Shown here: in pieces, positions 9,052 through 17,771 of the stretch
Position numbering within the stretch: position 1 is the stretch's first letter
Layout of the letters: each line of letters opens with the position of its first letter
Program-made: the position numbers and the translations under genes
Notes under the pieces: model-generated
Told to the model about the DNA's origin: nothing
The model's input: the letters and a program-made list of their open reading frames with translations, nothing else
Databases searched by the model: none
From: JAIVJG01 sp964236735
GTDB taxonomy: Bacteria > Acidobacteriota > Blastocatellia > Pyrinomonadales > Pyrinomonadaceae
Assembly: GCA_964236735.1 (NCBI GenBank)
Contig: CAXSFM010000006.1
Coordinates: 1-64,000, forward strand
Direction of reading: 5' to 3'
DNA length: 64,000 nucleotides

Positions 9052-9170
9052 TATCACCTTCGTTTAGAATCACGCGGGGTTGCAACTCTCGCGCTGAATT
9101 TTCATCGGGGCAAGATAACATGCGCGCGCGCCCATCGGCATTGGTTTCACACGGCGGAGATTGATTGGCG

Positions 9171-9851
9171 ATGCGATTCACAGATTCACGCAGCGCAGGG
9201 CTTCAACTTTCGGCGCAACTCGAAATGTATCGAGGGCGCGAGAGCGTCGTCGTCATTGCCATCGCGCGCGGCGGCGTGGGCGTCGGGTTGGAAGTCTCAA
9301 AACAACTCGGACTGCCGCTCGATCTCGTCCTGATACGCAGGCTGCTCGTGCCGGACGGGGCGGACGCGCCCATCTGCGCTACGAATGTCGGCGGCGTCCT
9401 CTTCGTTGACGAAGAACTGGCGGCGCACACCGCAGCAGCAGCCGCGCACGAACCCGCGCTCGAATATTTCATCGCCGACGCTCTCGTTGAACTCGCGCGC
9501 GACGCTCGCGCGTGTCGCGGCGACGAACGCCCGCCGCTCGACATCAAGGGGAAGACAATTCTGCTCGTGGACAACGGCATTCGCACCGGCTCGACGATGC
9601 GCGCCGCCGTCCGCGCCGTGCGCTCGCGCCAGCCGGCACGCATCGTCGCCGCCGTTCCCGTCGCGGCGAAGGACGCGCGCGCGTGCGTGGAGTCTGTCAC
9701 GGACGAACTCGTCTGCCTCGCCACGCCCGCGCCGTTCGGCCACGTCGGCCTCTGGTACGCAGACTTCAAGCGTGCCAATGATGATGAGATTCACGCGATG
9801 CTTGAGGAGTCCGGGCAAGATGATAACGACGAACGCGCCGCGACTCGATAA
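9171..9851 (+). CDS. Phosphoribosyltransferase-domain protein
   Basis: This 226-aa protein has a type I phosphoribosyltransferase fold. An N-terminal VVIAIARGGVGVGLEVSKQL (the R-G-G PPi loop) is followed by LVLIRRL and the PRPP-binding signature as ILLVDNGIRTGSTM. In the usual form (VDDGIATGATM) the second acidic residue is Asp; here it is Asn. The protein resembles stand-alone predicted phosphoribosyltransferases rather than a biosynthetic enzyme of known substrate. A GGAG at 9156-9159 lies 11 nt before ATG 9171 but only 5 nt before an in-frame TTG at 9165, so the TTG start is a real alternative. Confidence 0.85.
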   Translation: MRFTDSRSAGLQLSAQLEMYRGRESVVVIAIARGGVGVGLEVSKQLGLPLDLVLIRRLLVPDGADAPICATNVGGVLFVDEELAAHTAAAAAHEPALEYFIADALVELARDARACRGDERPPLDIKGKTILLVDNGIRTGSTMRAAVRAVRSRQPARIVAAVPVAAKDARACVESVTDELVCLATPAPFGHVGLWYADFKRANDDEIHAMLEESGQDDNDERAATR

Positions 9852-9886
9852 CTGAACGTCTCATCTGCGACAGCGCGTCTTCGTTT

Positions 9887-10999
9887 CTACTCGACGGAAA
9901 TTTTCACGCCCTTCAATTTATTCGGCAGCGGAAACGATTTCACGAGACGCTCGTCGTCGAGATGAAAAGTGATGTCCGGCGACTGCGGCGCGGACTCTGT
10001 GCCGGACATCAGTCCAGCTTCGACGAGACGCGAAATCGCGCCCACGTATGCCCGCGCGATTTCGCCGCGCAGTCCCGCGAGCGAGCGTCGGCACTGGAGC
10101 GCGTCCTTGCAGACGACTGTGCGCGAAGTTCTCGCGTTGAGATTTAATTCTTCCTCGCTCGTATCAAGCAGCGTCGCCAGATATTCGACGCGGTATGTGT
10201 CCGCATCCGCCAAAGAGTCGCAGCCGGCGATATGGCGCGGGTTCGGCACGCGCAGGAAGTAAACCGGATGCACGCCGGGCGCGACGACGACCGCGCCGCG
10301 CAGACTCTGTGTCGTGAGCGTGTAAAAACTGACGGGCGGAAATCCATCCGGCACGCCATCTGCGCCGCCACCGCAGCCGCCGTTGCCGCCGCGCCCGTAG
10401 TTAAGGTCTCTCTCCCTGTCCAGCACGGTCACGTCCCACTCGAATTTCAAATCCCGGAGCAGCGATGCGGCGAACCCTTTCGCCTTCGTCTCCGCCAGCA
10501 AATTGCCGACGGCGAGCCAGCGCGCGTTCGCCCTCATCAGGCCATTCGACTGTTCATCGAAGAAATTGAGCAGCGCGCCTTGATGCTCCTGCGGCGATGG
10601 CGCGAGCAGGATGATGACTTCGTCCCTTGAAGAATAATAGAGCGGGAGCAGCGCATCCGCCGGGACTTTCGCGTCGAGACGAATGAGCGCGTCGAGCGCG
10701 GCCTGCCGGACGACTCTTTCTCCCCAACTTGAAGAGTTGGCAAACGTCGGGTCGCCAAGCAACTCGACGAGGCACGCGGTGTGTTCCTTCAAATCATGTC
10801 GCCCGACGAGATATGCGCCCCACGCGCGCTCGCGGTTCGTCTCCGACTTCAACAGGCGCGCGGCCTCTCCGCTCAACGCAGCGTCGCGTCCGTATGACGA
10901 CGATTTATCCTTGTCGGCGATGTTTGCAGTGTCGGACTCTTGCGCGAAAGCGGGAGCGGTCAGGAGTAAGAACAACAGAGCGTAGAGAATAATTTTCAT
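9887..10999 (-). CDS. Secreted protein of unknown function with HEAT-like helical region
   Basis: This 370-aa protein begins with a clear Sec signal peptide (MKIILYALLFLLLTAPAFAQ, cleavage after AFA). A helical repeat-like part follows (RAWGAYLVGRHDLKEHTACL, RQAALDALIRLDAK), reminiscent of HEAT repeats with conserved R/A/L spacing. A Gly-rich loop (GGNGGCGGGADG) near residue 215 and a C-terminal domain with paired Cys follow. I do not recognise the family. ATG 10999 is preferred over an in-frame TTG at 11011. It is convergent with the phosphoribosyltransferase gene and probably has its own promoter upstream of 11000. Confidence 0.7.
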   Translation of the reverse strand: MKIILYALLFLLLTAPAFAQESDTANIADKDKSSSYGRDAALSGEAARLLKSETNRERAWGAYLVGRHDLKEHTACLVELLGDPTFANSSSWGERVVRQAALDALIRLDAKVPADALLPLYYSSRDEVIILLAPSPQEHQGALLNFFDEQSNGLMRANARWLAVGNLLAETKAKGFAASLLRDLKFEWDVTVLDRERDLNYGRGGNGGCGGGADGVPDGFPPVSFYTLTTQSLRGAVVVAPGVHPVYFLRVPNPRHIAGCDSLADADTYRVEYLATLLDTSEEELNLNARTSRTVVCKDALQCRRSLAGLRGEIARAYVGAISRLVEAGLMSGTESAPQSPDITFHLDDERLVKSFPLPNKLKGVKISVE

Positions 11000-11108
11000 G
11001 GCGTCGCTCAATAAATTGGCCGGCAGTTCAGATGTGATAGTTCGACGCTAAATCAGACACGCCGACGGCGCGTTTGGTTGGCGAGGCCGTCACGCTTCCC
11101 TGCCCGCT

Positions 11109-12170
11109 TCAACCCTGAAAGCCGACGCGCTCGCGCACAGTGTAGATGGGTTTCGCCTGCGACTCGTGATAAGTGCGGACGAGCATCTCGGCGAGCAGCC
11201 CCATCAAAATGAATTGCACGCCGACGGCGAACATCACGATGGCGATGACGAGCAGAGGATTTCTGATGAACGACTCGCCGCCGATTTTACGCAGGAGCGC
11301 CCACGCCGCCGCGATGAACGAGATGAAGAAGGAGGAAAAACCGAAGAGGCCGAAGACGTAAATCGGCTTCGTGTGAAACGAGGCCATGAACTTGATCGTC
11401 ATCAAGTCGAGCATCACCTTGAAGGTGCGCGACAGCCCGTACTTTGACACGCCCATCGTCCGCGCGTGATGCCGGACGGGAATCTCCGTGACGCGCGCGC
11501 CGACCCAACTGGCGTAGATGGGAATGAAGCGGTGCATCTCTCCGTAGAGTTTCACTTCCTTCAAAAACTCGCGACGGTAAGCCTTCAGAGAGCAGCCGTA
11601 GTCGTGGAGTTTGACGCCGCCGATGAAAGAGATCAGACGGTTCGCCAGCGCCGAAGGAATCTTGCGCGTGACCATTTTGTCCTGTCGCTCTTTGCGCCAG
11701 CCGGAGACGACATCGAAGCCCTCGTCGAGCTTGTCGAGCAGCCGTTGAATGTCAGCCGGATCGTTCTGCATGTCGGCGTCCATCGGGATCAGGACTTGCC
11801 CGCGCGCCGCGTCAATCCCTGCGGCCATCGCGGCGGTCTGCCCGTAGTTGCGACGCAAGGCGATAACACGCACGCGCGGATCACGCGCCGCCAACTCGCG
11901 CAAAACTTCGAGGCTGCCATCCGTCGAGCCGTCGTCCACGTAGATGACTTCCGCCGTGTGGCCGAGATGCGCCAGGGCCTCGTCAATCTTGATGTGCAGC
12001 GGGCGCAGATTCGGCTCTTCATTGAGCACTGGAAGAAACAAAGAAATCTCCGGCGCATCGCCATCAGCATCGCCGACGGATAAATCCTGCGCGACCGTCA
12101 CGTCTCCCGCGTCAACCCGCACGTTCGCCGGACGCTTGATGACGGTTTCTTCTTCATCGTAAATCTTCAT
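11109..12170 (-). CDS. Family 2 glycosyltransferase with C-terminal membrane segments (DPM1/ArnC type)
   Basis: This 353-aa protein has a GT-A domain from about residue 40: ISLFLPVLNEEPNLRPL, YVDDGSTDGS near 78-86, and the metal-binding D-x-D as MDADMQND (D131, D133). Two hydrophobic helices lie near residues 270-295 and 305-335. This is the layout of undecaprenyl-phosphate glycosyltransferases that load a sugar onto a lipid carrier at the inner membrane. The sugar is not predictable. It has AGGAAG upstream of its ATG. It is the last gene in a minus-strand series (epimerase, methyltransferase, AsnB, glycosyltransferase) and marks the left edge of the polysaccharide locus. Confidence 0.88.
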   Translation of the reverse strand: MKIYDEEETVIKRPANVRVDAGDVTVAQDLSVGDADGDAPEISLFLPVLNEEPNLRPLHIKIDEALAHLGHTAEVIYVDDGSTDGSLEVLRELAARDPRVRVIALRRNYGQTAAMAAGIDAARGQVLIPMDADMQNDPADIQRLLDKLDEGFDVVSGWRKERQDKMVTRKIPSALANRLISFIGGVKLHDYGCSLKAYRREFLKEVKLYGEMHRFIPIYASWVGARVTEIPVRHHARTMGVSKYGLSRTFKVMLDLMTIKFMASFHTKPIYVFGLFGFSSFFISFIAAAWALLRKIGGESFIRNPLLVIAIVMFAVGVQFILMGLLAEMLVRTYHESQAKPIYTVRERVGFQG

Positions 12171-12187
12171 TCACACTTCCTCTCTAA

Positions 12188-12263
12188 AAATGATGAATGC
12201 CAACAAAATGGATTTTGCCTTTCACTCATCACTCATCACTTATCACCTATCACTCATCACTTG
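12188..12263. repeat. Intergenic word repeat (TCACTCA/TGATGAG family) containing an upstream stop codon
   Basis: The gap between the GT2 gene and the epimerase gene is filled with tandem near-copies of a seven-base word, TCACTCA, with TTATCAC variants. A TGATGAATG on the other side can pair with them. On the minus strand the epimerase stop (TGA) is the first base triplet of this array: AGC AAG TGA TGAG. It may act as a terminator or mRNA 3' stabiliser; that role is inference. Confidence 0.75.
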
Positions 12264-13210
12264 CTTTTGTACCATTCGACGAACCGTCGGATGCCTTCCG
12301 CAATGTCGGTCTGCGGATTGTAATTGAGCAGGCGACACGCCTTCGTGATGTCGGCGAAAGTTTGCGGCACATCGCCGGGTTGCAAGGGTTGGCGGTCAAT
12401 CACGGCAGCGCGCCCGATTTCTTTTTCGAGCAGCGCGATCAATTCGCGCAACTCCACCGTCCGCGACTCGCCGAGATTGAAGACTTCGTAGCGGCTCGCG
12501 TCGTATTCAATCGCCGCGCGCACGCCCGCGATGATGTCGTCAACAAATGTGTAGTCGCGTCTCGTCGTGCCGTCGCCATAGACGGGAATCGCACGTTCTT
12601 CACTGATGAGCCGCGCGAATTTGTGAATCGCGAGGTCGGGTCGCTGCCGCGCGCCATAGACGGTGAAGAACCGCAGACACACGCAACGCATGTCGTGCAG
12701 GTGCGCGTAAGTGTGGCAGAGCAATTCGCCCGCCGCCTTTGTCGCCGCGTAGGGAGAGATGGGGTTGAAAATCGGGTCGTCTTCCGCAAACGGAACTTTC
12801 TCGTTCTCGCCATAGACGGACGAGGACGAGCCGAAGACGAACTGCTTGACACCATGCGCGCGCGCCAGTTCGAGCAGGTTGACCGTGCCGACAATGTTCG
12901 TCTCAGTGTACAAGACCGGCTCGGCCAGCGAGGGACGCACGCCTGCGCGCGCCGCGAGATGCACGATGACATCAAAGCGCGCTTCAATGAACACGCTCGT
13001 CAACGCCGAAGCGTCGCGAATGTCCGCCTCGACGAGTTGAAAATCATCGCGTCCCAGATACGGCGCGACGTTGGCACGCTTGAGCGCAGGATCGTAAAAA
13101 TCGTTGAAGTCGTCCACGACCGTCACGCGCCACGCACCTTCCGAGAGCAGGCGCGCGACGAGATGCGAGCCGATGAAGCCCGCGCCGCCTGTGACGAGAA
13201 TGTTTCTCAT
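12257..13210 (-). CDS. NAD-dependent sugar-nucleotide epimerase/dehydratase (extended SDR)
   Basis: This 317-aa protein starts at ATG 13210 (an upstream TTG adds three residues). The Rossmann motif GGAGFIGSH is at residues 8-16. The catalytic S-x-x-x-x-Y-x-x-x-K set is visible as GSSSSVYG near 127-134 and SPYAATKAAGE with Y154 and K158. The overall sequence is close to UDP-glucuronate 4-epimerases and related UDP-sugar 4-epimerases, for example VPFAEDDPIFNPISPYAATK and RQRPDLAIHKFARLI. It probably supplies an epimerised UDP-sugar for the surrounding glycosyltransferases. The exact substrate (UDP-GlcA, UDP-Glc or UDP-GlcNAc) cannot be fixed from sequence alone. Its stop codon lies in the downstream repeat. 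Confidence 0.88.
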   Translation of the reverse strand: MRNILVTGGAGFIGSHLVARLLSEGAWRVTVVDDFNDFYDPALKRANVAPYLGRDDFQLVEADIRDASALTSVFIEARFDVIVHLAARAGVRPSLAEPVLYTETNIVGTVNLLELARAHGVKQFVFGSSSSVYGENEKVPFAEDDPIFNPISPYAATKAAGELLCHTYAHLHDMRCVCLRFFTVYGARQRPDLAIHKFARLISEERAIPVYGDGTTRRDYTFVDDIIAGVRAAIEYDASRYEVFNLGESRTVELRELIALLEKEIGRAAVIDRQPLQPGDVPQTFADITKACRLLNYNPQTDIAEGIRRFVEWYKSK

Positions 13211-13221
13211 GCTGTTCAAAA

Positions 13222-13306
13222 CATGAGTGACTAAATAATGAAAGACGAATGATCAGAAAAGACGCGCTGCTTTTACTCATCACTCATCACCCATCACTCA
13301 TCACTG
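13222..13306. repeat. Intergenic word repeat of the TCATCAC/TGATGAG family
   Basis: This gap contains four close copies of ACTCATCAC-like words near 13275-13305 and complementary ATGAGTGA near 13223-13231, able to form a hairpin. The methyltransferase stop codon is formed by the repeat itself on the minus strand (AAG CAG TGA TGAG). It is the same word family as at 12188-12263, 60017-60084 and 63413-63501. Confidence 0.75.
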
Positions 13307-14206
13307 CTTTTCTCCCTTGCGCGCGTAAATCCATAGATGCCAGCCCCAACGCGCGGCGAGTCGCGCTTCCAATGCGCGCGGGAGCAGCGAGCCGAAGACG
13401 GGCAGCCAACGCTTGTTCAGATAATGCACCGCGAAGGTAACTTCAGCGAAATCTCTGAACAACGCGCGCGCCTCCGTGCGGTTATAGACGCGCGAGAGCG
13501 GATTGCCCGCGCCGTCCGTGTTGCGGCTCAAAAATTCCTCCGAAGAGAGATAGCCGCGCCCGTCTCGCTTCATGCGCGCCGCGTGCTGGCGCAAATTCTC
13601 GAAGCTCTCGCCCGTCAACTTTTGCGCGAGACGAAGGCCAGCGTCAGTTCGCAGCAGGTGCGCGCCCGCGCGACGCAGCACGCCGATGTTGATGCGATAG
13701 TTGTAAGAGTCTCTGTGATAGAGCATGACGACGGCGCGACCGCCCGGTCGCAGCACGCGATGAACTTCGCGGACGGCGCGTGGCGTGTCCGGCGTGTGAT
13801 GCAAAACGCCGTGCGAATAGACGATGTCGAAAGACTCGTCCGCGAAGTCCAACCTTTCGGCGTCGGCGATGCGAAACTCGCCGGGCAGATTCTCCAACTC
13901 GAAGCGGCGACGCGCGAGACTGATGGCCGCGTCCGTCAAATCAACGCCCGTATAAATCGCGCCCGCGCGTGCGAACCCCGTGCCGTCCGTGCCCAAGCCG
14001 CAGCCGATTTCCAGCACGCGCAAACCGCGCGCATCGGCGAAGCCCGCCGCCCCCGGGATGTGCCACTCAGAGCCGTAACGATGCGCCTCGACGCGCTCGA
14101 AAAATTCGCGCGTGCCCGTCTCGGCGGTCGTGAACTTCGTCCCGCAGGCATTCGCCTGCCAGTACGCGCGGACACGCTCCTTCAGATTTTCATTCGCCTC
14201 AGACAT
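13301..14206 (-). CDS. SAM-dependent class I methyltransferase
   Basis: I chose ATG 14206 (301 aa, MSEANENLKERVRAYWQANA). The open frame extends 22 codons upstream without conservation. Motif I is VLEIGCGLGTDG at residues 64-75, followed by a post-I acidic region (YTGVDLTDAAISLARRR) and the Methyltransf_11-type FDIVYSHGVLHHTPD plus EVHRVLRPGG. The C-terminal 100 residues are Arg-rich, with a hydrophobic tail (WGWHLWIYARK). Located between AsnB and the epimerase, it most likely methylates a sugar or a lipid-linked intermediate in this polysaccharide locus (inference). An rRNA or small-metabolite substrate is not excluded. Confidence 0.85.
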   Translation of the reverse strand: MSEANENLKERVRAYWQANACGTKFTTAETGTREFFERVEAHRYGSEWHIPGAAGFADARGLRVLEIGCGLGTDGTGFARAGAIYTGVDLTDAAISLARRRFELENLPGEFRIADAERLDFADESFDIVYSHGVLHHTPDTPRAVREVHRVLRPGGRAVVMLYHRDSYNYRINIGVLRRAGAHLLRTDAGLRLAQKLTGESFENLRQHAARMKRDGRGYLSSEEFLSRNTDGAGNPLSRVYNRTEARALFRDFAEVTFAVHYLNKRWLPVFGSLLPRALEARLAARWGWHLWIYARKGEKQ

Positions 14207-14363
14207 CACAAAAGAGAATTTGTCAGTATCACCTGCGGTAACGGATGGGCAACTCTCTAAGTCACGACCCACCCAGCATTGCAGGTGACACTGACAGGAA
14301 TTTACGCCTCACTCCAAACGGAGAAAATTAACATGCCGCGCGCGCCGCAAGCAACAAACGCGC

Positions 14364-16322
14364 TTAGGCTTGTGCGCGCGTGCCCGCATCTATGAACGCG
14401 CGATGCCACATCTCCAGCGTCAGCAGTTGCAGGACTTGCTGGTTGTAATCCTCGCGGCCTGACGTGTTCGCCTCGACGATGCGCCGCACTTCTGCGGGAC
14501 GAAACAGGCCGCGCCGCCTGACCGTCTCTTCCGACAGCAACTCGTCAATCAAAGGACGCAGGGGGCCGCGCAGCCACGCCCTGATCGGCGCACCGAAACC
14601 TGCTTTTTTGCGCCACACCACATCGCGCGGCAACAACTTTTCGGCGGCGCGCTTCAACATGTATTTCCGTTTCATCCCGCGCAATTTCAACGCGGGGGGC
14701 ATTCGCGCCGTGAGCGACAGCATCTCTCGATTGAGAAAGGGCACGCGCACTTCCAGCGTCGCCGCCATCGAAGTCCTGTCCGTGTAATCGAGATTGAGGC
14801 ACGGCAGAAAAGTTTTCATGTCCACGTACAGCAGGCGGTTGAGCGGGGCGACACTCGCGCAACGCGCAAAGTAATTTCGATGCCGCGCGTAGGCGTCCAC
14901 GCCGCGCGTCCGCTCGCGCAGTTCGTCCGTGTAGAGATTGCGCTTCGCCTCGTCCGTGAAGTACGTGCCGAATCCGAGATAGCGACTCTCGAAATCGAGC
15001 GCGGCGCTACGCGCGAACTTCTTCGTGTTACGCAGAGGCGCGGTGAAGCGTCCCGGACGACCGCCCGGCAGCGCACCCGCGAGCGCGCCGAACGCCGGAC
15101 GACGCAAGGCAAGCGGCACGACATCAAGCGCGCCAGCCAGCCTCATCGCGACGTGGCGCGGGTAGCCCGCGAAGACCTCATCGCCGCCCATCCCTGAAAG
15201 CATCACCGTCAAAGTCTCGCGCGCCTCACGCGACACGAGATAGCTTGAGATCGCCATATCAATAACGGGCATCTCCAGATGATAGACGAGCTTCGGCAGC
15301 AACTCCGCCACCTCCGGCTTGAGCAGCATCTCGTGATAATCGGCGTCGAGTAATTTTCCGACCTGACGCGCCCAGCGCGCATCATCCGGGATAATGTCGT
15401 AGCGCAAATCTTCTGCCTCGAAACCGACGGTGTAGGTCGAGATGCGACGCCCCGCGCCGCTGTGCCGCGACATCAGCGCCGTGATGATTGAAGAGTCAAC
15501 TCCGCCCGACAGGAAAGAGCCGAGCGGCACGTCCGCGACCATCTCCATTTTGACGACTCGCTCCAGCGTCTCAAGCGTCTCCGCGCGCCAGGACTCTTCC
15601 GTGCGTCCCTCTTCGATTTCATCAAACGACACGTCCCACCACTCGCGCGTCGTCGTCTGCCCGTCGCGCCACACGAGTATGTGCGCGGGCGGCAATCTCT
15701 CGATGCCGCGAAAGAGCGTCTGCGGGTCGGGCGTCCAGAGAAACGTTAACTGCTGATGCAAGCCTTCAACGTCAAGCTCCGGCGGCACGAGTCCCGACGC
15801 GAGAATCGCCTTCGCCTCCGACGCGAAGACGAATGACTCTGCGCCCCGCGCATCGCGCGCGACGGCGTAATACACGGGCTTGATGCCGACGTGATCGCGC
15901 GCGAGCGTCAGCGTCCGTTCGCGCTCATCCCACACGGCGAAGGCGAACATGCCGTTCAAGCGCGCGAGGCAATCCGCGCCCCACTCGATAAACGCCGCGA
16001 GCAAAACTTCCGTGTCCGTGTCGGTGCGAAAGAGACGCCCGCGCGCTTCGAGTTCGCGGCGCAACTCGCGATAGTTGTAAAGCTCGCCGTTGTAGGTCAG
16101 CGCGTAACGCCCGTCCGCCGAGAGCATCGGCTGATGCCCCGCCGCGCTCGTGTCTATGATGGCGAGCCGGCGATGACCGAGACACGCGCGACGCCCTTCC
16201 GCATCCGCCGCCACTGATGTCCACACGCCCTCATCGTCGCGCCCGCGATGCTCGATGGCCTTGAGCATCGAATTGATGCGCGTTTCAGGACGTTGACTGA
16301 TGAGTCCGGCGATTCCACACAT
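14364..16322 (-). CDS. asnB: Asparagine synthase (glutamine-hydrolysing)-like amidotransferase, copy 1
   Basis: This 652-aa protein starts at ATG 16322, giving M-C-G-I-A-G with the nucleophile Cys2 exposed after Met removal; an upstream start would bury it. Residues 1-210 form the N-terminal nucleophile glutaminase domain (NGELYNYRELR, FAFAVWDERERTL). The synthase domain carries the PPi loop SGGVDSS at 272-278 and GGDEVFAGYPR. Length matches the XrtA/polysaccharide-linked AsnB branch. Such enzymes in glycan clusters often amidate uronic acids or other carboxylates rather than aspartate. Flanking glycosyltransferase and methyltransferase genes support that here (inference). Confidence 0.9.
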   Translation of the reverse strand: MCGIAGLISQRPETRINSMLKAIEHRGRDDEGVWTSVAADAEGRRACLGHRRLAIIDTSAAGHQPMLSADGRYALTYNGELYNYRELRRELEARGRLFRTDTDTEVLLAAFIEWGADCLARLNGMFAFAVWDERERTLTLARDHVGIKPVYYAVARDARGAESFVFASEAKAILASGLVPPELDVEGLHQQLTFLWTPDPQTLFRGIERLPPAHILVWRDGQTTTREWWDVSFDEIEEGRTEESWRAETLETLERVVKMEMVADVPLGSFLSGGVDSSIITALMSRHSGAGRRISTYTVGFEAEDLRYDIIPDDARWARQVGKLLDADYHEMLLKPEVAELLPKLVYHLEMPVIDMAISSYLVSREARETLTVMLSGMGGDEVFAGYPRHVAMRLAGALDVVPLALRRPAFGALAGALPGGRPGRFTAPLRNTKKFARSAALDFESRYLGFGTYFTDEAKRNLYTDELRERTRGVDAYARHRNYFARCASVAPLNRLLYVDMKTFLPCLNLDYTDRTSMAATLEVRVPFLNREMLSLTARMPPALKLRGMKRKYMLKRAAEKLLPRDVVWRKKAGFGAPIRAWLRGPLRPLIDELLSEETVRRRGLFRPAEVRRIVEANTSGREDYNQQVLQLLTLEMWHRAFIDAGTRAQA

Positions 16323-16329
16323 AAGGGAC

Positions 16330-16443
16330 AAAAGCAGTGACGAGTGACAAGTGACGAGTGACGAGTAGGAAGAAGAAACGTGTTAGTGAAGGGCGACAAG
16401 TTAGAAAGCGTTTCCTGCTCGTCACTGCTGCTGTCGCCCCTCA
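16330..16443. repeat. Intergenic word repeat (GTGACGA/TCGTCAC) hairpin
   Basis: The gap between AsnB and the next glycosyltransferase has four tandem GTGACGAGT/GTGACAAGT words near 16336-16365 and the complement CTCGTCACTGCTG near 16418-16430. It can fold into a long imperfect hairpin. The glycosyltransferase stop codon at 16441 adjoins its right edge. Confidence 0.75.
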
Positions 16444-17649
16444 CATGTCCATCGTCACTGTCGTTAAGTTCTTTCTTTGAAGCTTCTCTTCGATTAACTC
16501 GCTCACCCACTCGGCGCGGGCGTCCCACGTCCCGTCCTGCACTGCGGCCTGACGCGCGCGCGCGGCTTGCGTGCCCGTCTCTTGCAACGCATCGGCGATG
16601 AGCCGCAGGAAATCCTCGCGCGTGCGCGCGATGAGGAGCACGTCCTTCAAGTGTTCGTATTCGGGAAGCGGCGAGATGACGACGGGCTTTCCCGTCGCGA
16701 GATATTCACGCACCTTGATGGCCGAGCCGTAAGAAGTGAACGCCTGCTTTGTCTCCCACGGCAGCACGCAGACATCGAAGCCGGCGGCGTAGCGCGGCAA
16801 CTCCGCGTAACTGACGGGCGGCAGAAAATGCACGCTCGGCAAACTCTCAATCTCCATCCCGCGCGACTTGTTGCCGATGAAAACCCATTGCCACTCCGGG
16901 CGTTCGCGCGCCGCACGCTTGATCAGTTCCTGATCCACCAGCCACGTCTCGATAGCGCCGAAGTAGCCGAGACGCGGGCGCGGGATGCGCGCCACTTCCA
17001 GCGCGACTTCAAGCGCGCCCTCCACACCGACCGGCGACCAGTGCGCGAAGTCAACGGCCTGCTCCAGCAGATACGAACGCTCGCGCCCGCGCTCCGCTTC
17101 TTCCAGGAGCTTACGTCCCGAATAGAAAATAATGTCCGCGCTCTCAATCGCGCGCTCGTGGAGTCGCCGGATGGCCTGCGGGTCGGTCGCGTGATCCATC
17201 GTGTTCGCGTCGTACTTGTCCGAGACGTGATAAATCACGAGCGACTCGTCGAGGTGTCCCACCAACTCGGCGGCGGTCGGAATCGCGATCCACAGAATCG
17301 GCTTCGTCAAACCGCGACGCCGCGCGAGCAGCCGTATCTGCGCCGCGATCAAATGACGATTGACACGTCGCGCCGCGCGGCTCCCGAAGAAAGGCAAACT
17401 CGCGGGCGAGACGACCGTGATGCCGTCCTCCGTCTCGCGCGCGAGCTTCGCGTAGCTGCGTAATTTGCGCGCCACGCGCGGCAGCAAATCCTTGCTCGCC
17501 AGCGACGGCAGCCCCATCGAAATCGAGTTGACGAAGATGACTCGATTGCCCGCGCGCGCGAATCTCTTCATCAAATGATTCTTCGAGTGCGGATGGTGAT
17601 ACCACCAGTCCTCGCCGCCGAAACAGATTATGCTTTGTCCACTGAGCAT
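16441..17649 (-). CDS. Glycosyltransferase, GT-B fold (TuaH-like)
   Basis: This 402-aa protein has N-terminal IICFGGEDWWYHHPHSKNHL and RFARAGNRVIFVNSISMGLP, typical of TuaH-like GT-B enzymes that start with an F-G-x-x-W-W-x-x-x-x-H motif. The C-terminal nucleotide-sugar-binding half carries RLGYFGAIETWLD-type and WVFIGNKSRG segments, VCVLPWETKQAFTSYGSAIK and YLATGKPVVISPLPEYE. It probably transfers a hexose to a lipid-linked or growing glycan at the cytoplasmic face. Donor and acceptor are unknown. It lies upstream of AsnB in the same direction with a repeat-filled gap. Confidence 0.85.
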   Translation of the reverse strand: MLSGQSIICFGGEDWWYHHPHSKNHLMKRFARAGNRVIFVNSISMGLPSLASKDLLPRVARKLRSYAKLARETEDGITVVSPASLPFFGSRAARRVNRHLIAAQIRLLARRRGLTKPILWIAIPTAAELVGHLDESLVIYHVSDKYDANTMDHATDPQAIRRLHERAIESADIIFYSGRKLLEEAERGRERSYLLEQAVDFAHWSPVGVEGALEVALEVARIPRPRLGYFGAIETWLVDQELIKRAARERPEWQWVFIGNKSRGMEIESLPSVHFLPPVSYAELPRYAAGFDVCVLPWETKQAFTSYGSAIKVREYLATGKPVVISPLPEYEHLKDVLLIARTREDFLRLIADALQETGTQAARARQAAVQDGTWDARAEWVSELIEEKLQRKNLTTVTMDM

Positions 17650-17771
17650 CTAACGAATCCGAGCCTTTGCCGCGCGCCGCTGCCCCTTCGTCACGTTCTC
17701 CGTGCAGAATTCACGCGAGACGCGCTCAACCTGTTGCACGTTGAATGGTAACACGCGCGTTGTGCGTTGAT

